A stretch of 64,000 nt of DNA from Prevotellaceae bacterium (lineage in GTDB: Bacteria; Bacteroidota; Bacteroidia; Bacteroidales; UBA932). A program made the translations under genes and the position numbers. Below, one piece after another: positions 63,535-64,000 of this stretch. The stretch is taken from positions 1 through 64,000 of the forward strand of contig JAISBU010000033.1 in NCBI GenBank assembly GCA_031266015.1, read 5' to 3'. Position 1 is the first letter of the stretch. Each line of letters opens with the position of its first letter. Under the pieces are notes generated by a model. The model did not search any database, was not told where the DNA came from, and saw nothing but the letters and a program-made list of their open reading frames with translations.

Positions 63535-64000
63535 TTGAAAGTCATTTCCGTAGATAAGCTGACTAAAACCTTCGGGAGTTTTACCGCGGTGGATCATATT
63601 TCATTTGATGTGAATCAGGGTGAAATATTCGGATTTTTAGGCGCTAATGGCGCCGGTAAAACTACCGCCATGAAGGTGCTGTGCGGGTTACTTTCGCCTA
63701 CAAGCGGTAGCGCTACCGTTGCCGGGTATGATGTGTACAGGCAGCCCAATAAAATTAAGCAGAACATAGGCTACATGAGCCAAAAGTTTTCCCTGTATGA
63801 GGATTTGACAGTACTTGAGAATATGAACTTCTATGGCGGAGTGTATAACCTTAATAATGAGCAACTTAACACACAGCGTGAGCAGCTGATTAACCGTCTG
63901 GATTTGCATAATGAGGCTAAGAAGCGAGTGTCCGAGCTGCCTTTGGGGTGGAAGCAGAAGGTGGCATTTCTGGTGGCTATAATGCATCATCCAAAAATTG
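63535..64000 (+). CDS. ABC transporter ATP-binding protein (second), partial, TTG start
   Basis: The frame begins with TTG at 63535, just after an in-frame stop, and reads LKVISVDKLTKTFGSFTAVD, then Walker A GANGAGKTT. It runs to the window end at the Walker B region (VAIMHHPKI). No ATG lies before the P-loop. Two ABC subunits in tandem with HlyD and TolC recall the YhiI-RbbA-YhhJ set, where one protein holds both ATPase units. The membrane subunits should follow outside the window. Confidence 0.85.
   Translation, partial: MKVISVDKLTKTFGSFTAVDHISFDVNQGEIFGFLGANGAGKTTAMKVLCGLLSPTSGSATVAGYDVYRQPNKIKQNIGYMSQKFSLYEDLTVLENMNFYGGVYNLNNEQLNTQREQLINRLDLHNEAKKRVSELPLGWKQKVAFLVAIMHHPKI

Overview
The window is a 64 kb stretch of a chromosome from a member of the Bacteroidota, most likely Bacteroidales-like. 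Evidence: the genes carry TAnnTTTG-type -7 boxes with little or no Shine-Dalgarno sequence; there is a TonB/ExbD/ExbB set, a cluster of FKBP-type lipoproteins, a TamB gene divergent from tsaD, a BlaI/M56 pair, RhuM genes and an rSAM/lipoprotein pair, all typical of that phylum. Base composition is moderate to AT-rich, with two clearly GC-richer islands (the symporter at 48829-50142 and the transsulfuration enzyme at 56572-57771).

Layout. 1-8438 is the end of a surface polysaccharide (O-antigen/capsule) operon: the tail of a CDP-glucose 4,6-dehydratase, a CDP-hexose reductase/epimerase, a broken sugar epimerase, five glycosyltransferases, a Wzx flippase and a Wzy polymerase, with many start/stop overlaps. 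8582-10460 holds a sugar-nucleotide epimerase and a BRO-type DNA-binding protein. 10630-14806 (minus strand) carries kdsB, a Lys/Glu-rich secreted coiled-coil protein and the GTPases der and era. 14941-18168 (plus) has a hydrolase, cca and a Nudix enzyme. 18165-29537 (minus) is mostly housekeeping: hisS, a YgiQ radical SAM protein, folD, two secreted proteins, ffh, a four-helix-bundle protein flanked by inverted repeats, argS and tonB-exbD-exbB. tamB (minus) and tsaD (plus) diverge near 34250. 35367-36391 is a RES/Xre toxin-antitoxin module with its promoter and operator. 36486-40541 is a run of four FKBP-type proteins behind an NrnA-like phosphoesterase. 40853-43426 has an FAH-family enzyme and glnK-amt.

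43776-48718 mixes a YhcH-type gene, a LuxR-type regulator with a degenerate YtfE-like sensor part, two gene remnants, a BlaI/M56 pair and a flavodoxin-fold protein. 48829-56500 is the accessory region: a transferred dicarboxylate/amino-acid symporter, an rSAM/lipoprotein maturation pair, a helicase-less Type ISP restriction-modification enzyme, an intact RhuM gene followed by two decaying RhuM copies, and a DUF3781 gene. 56572-59331 has a transsulfuration enzyme, a SUI1-type initiation factor and a DUF2807 protein. 59556 to the end is a TetR-TolC-HlyD-ABC-ABC efflux operon cut by the window edge.

The most unusual items are the rSAM/lipoprotein pair beside the restriction gene, the LuxR regulator built on a metal-ligand-poor YtfE-like fold, the tandem RhuM duplication with near-identical direct repeats, and several small gene remnants (1020-1182, 44334-44402, 45640-45952) that ordinary gene calling would miss. 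No tRNA, rRNA or CRISPR array was recognised.
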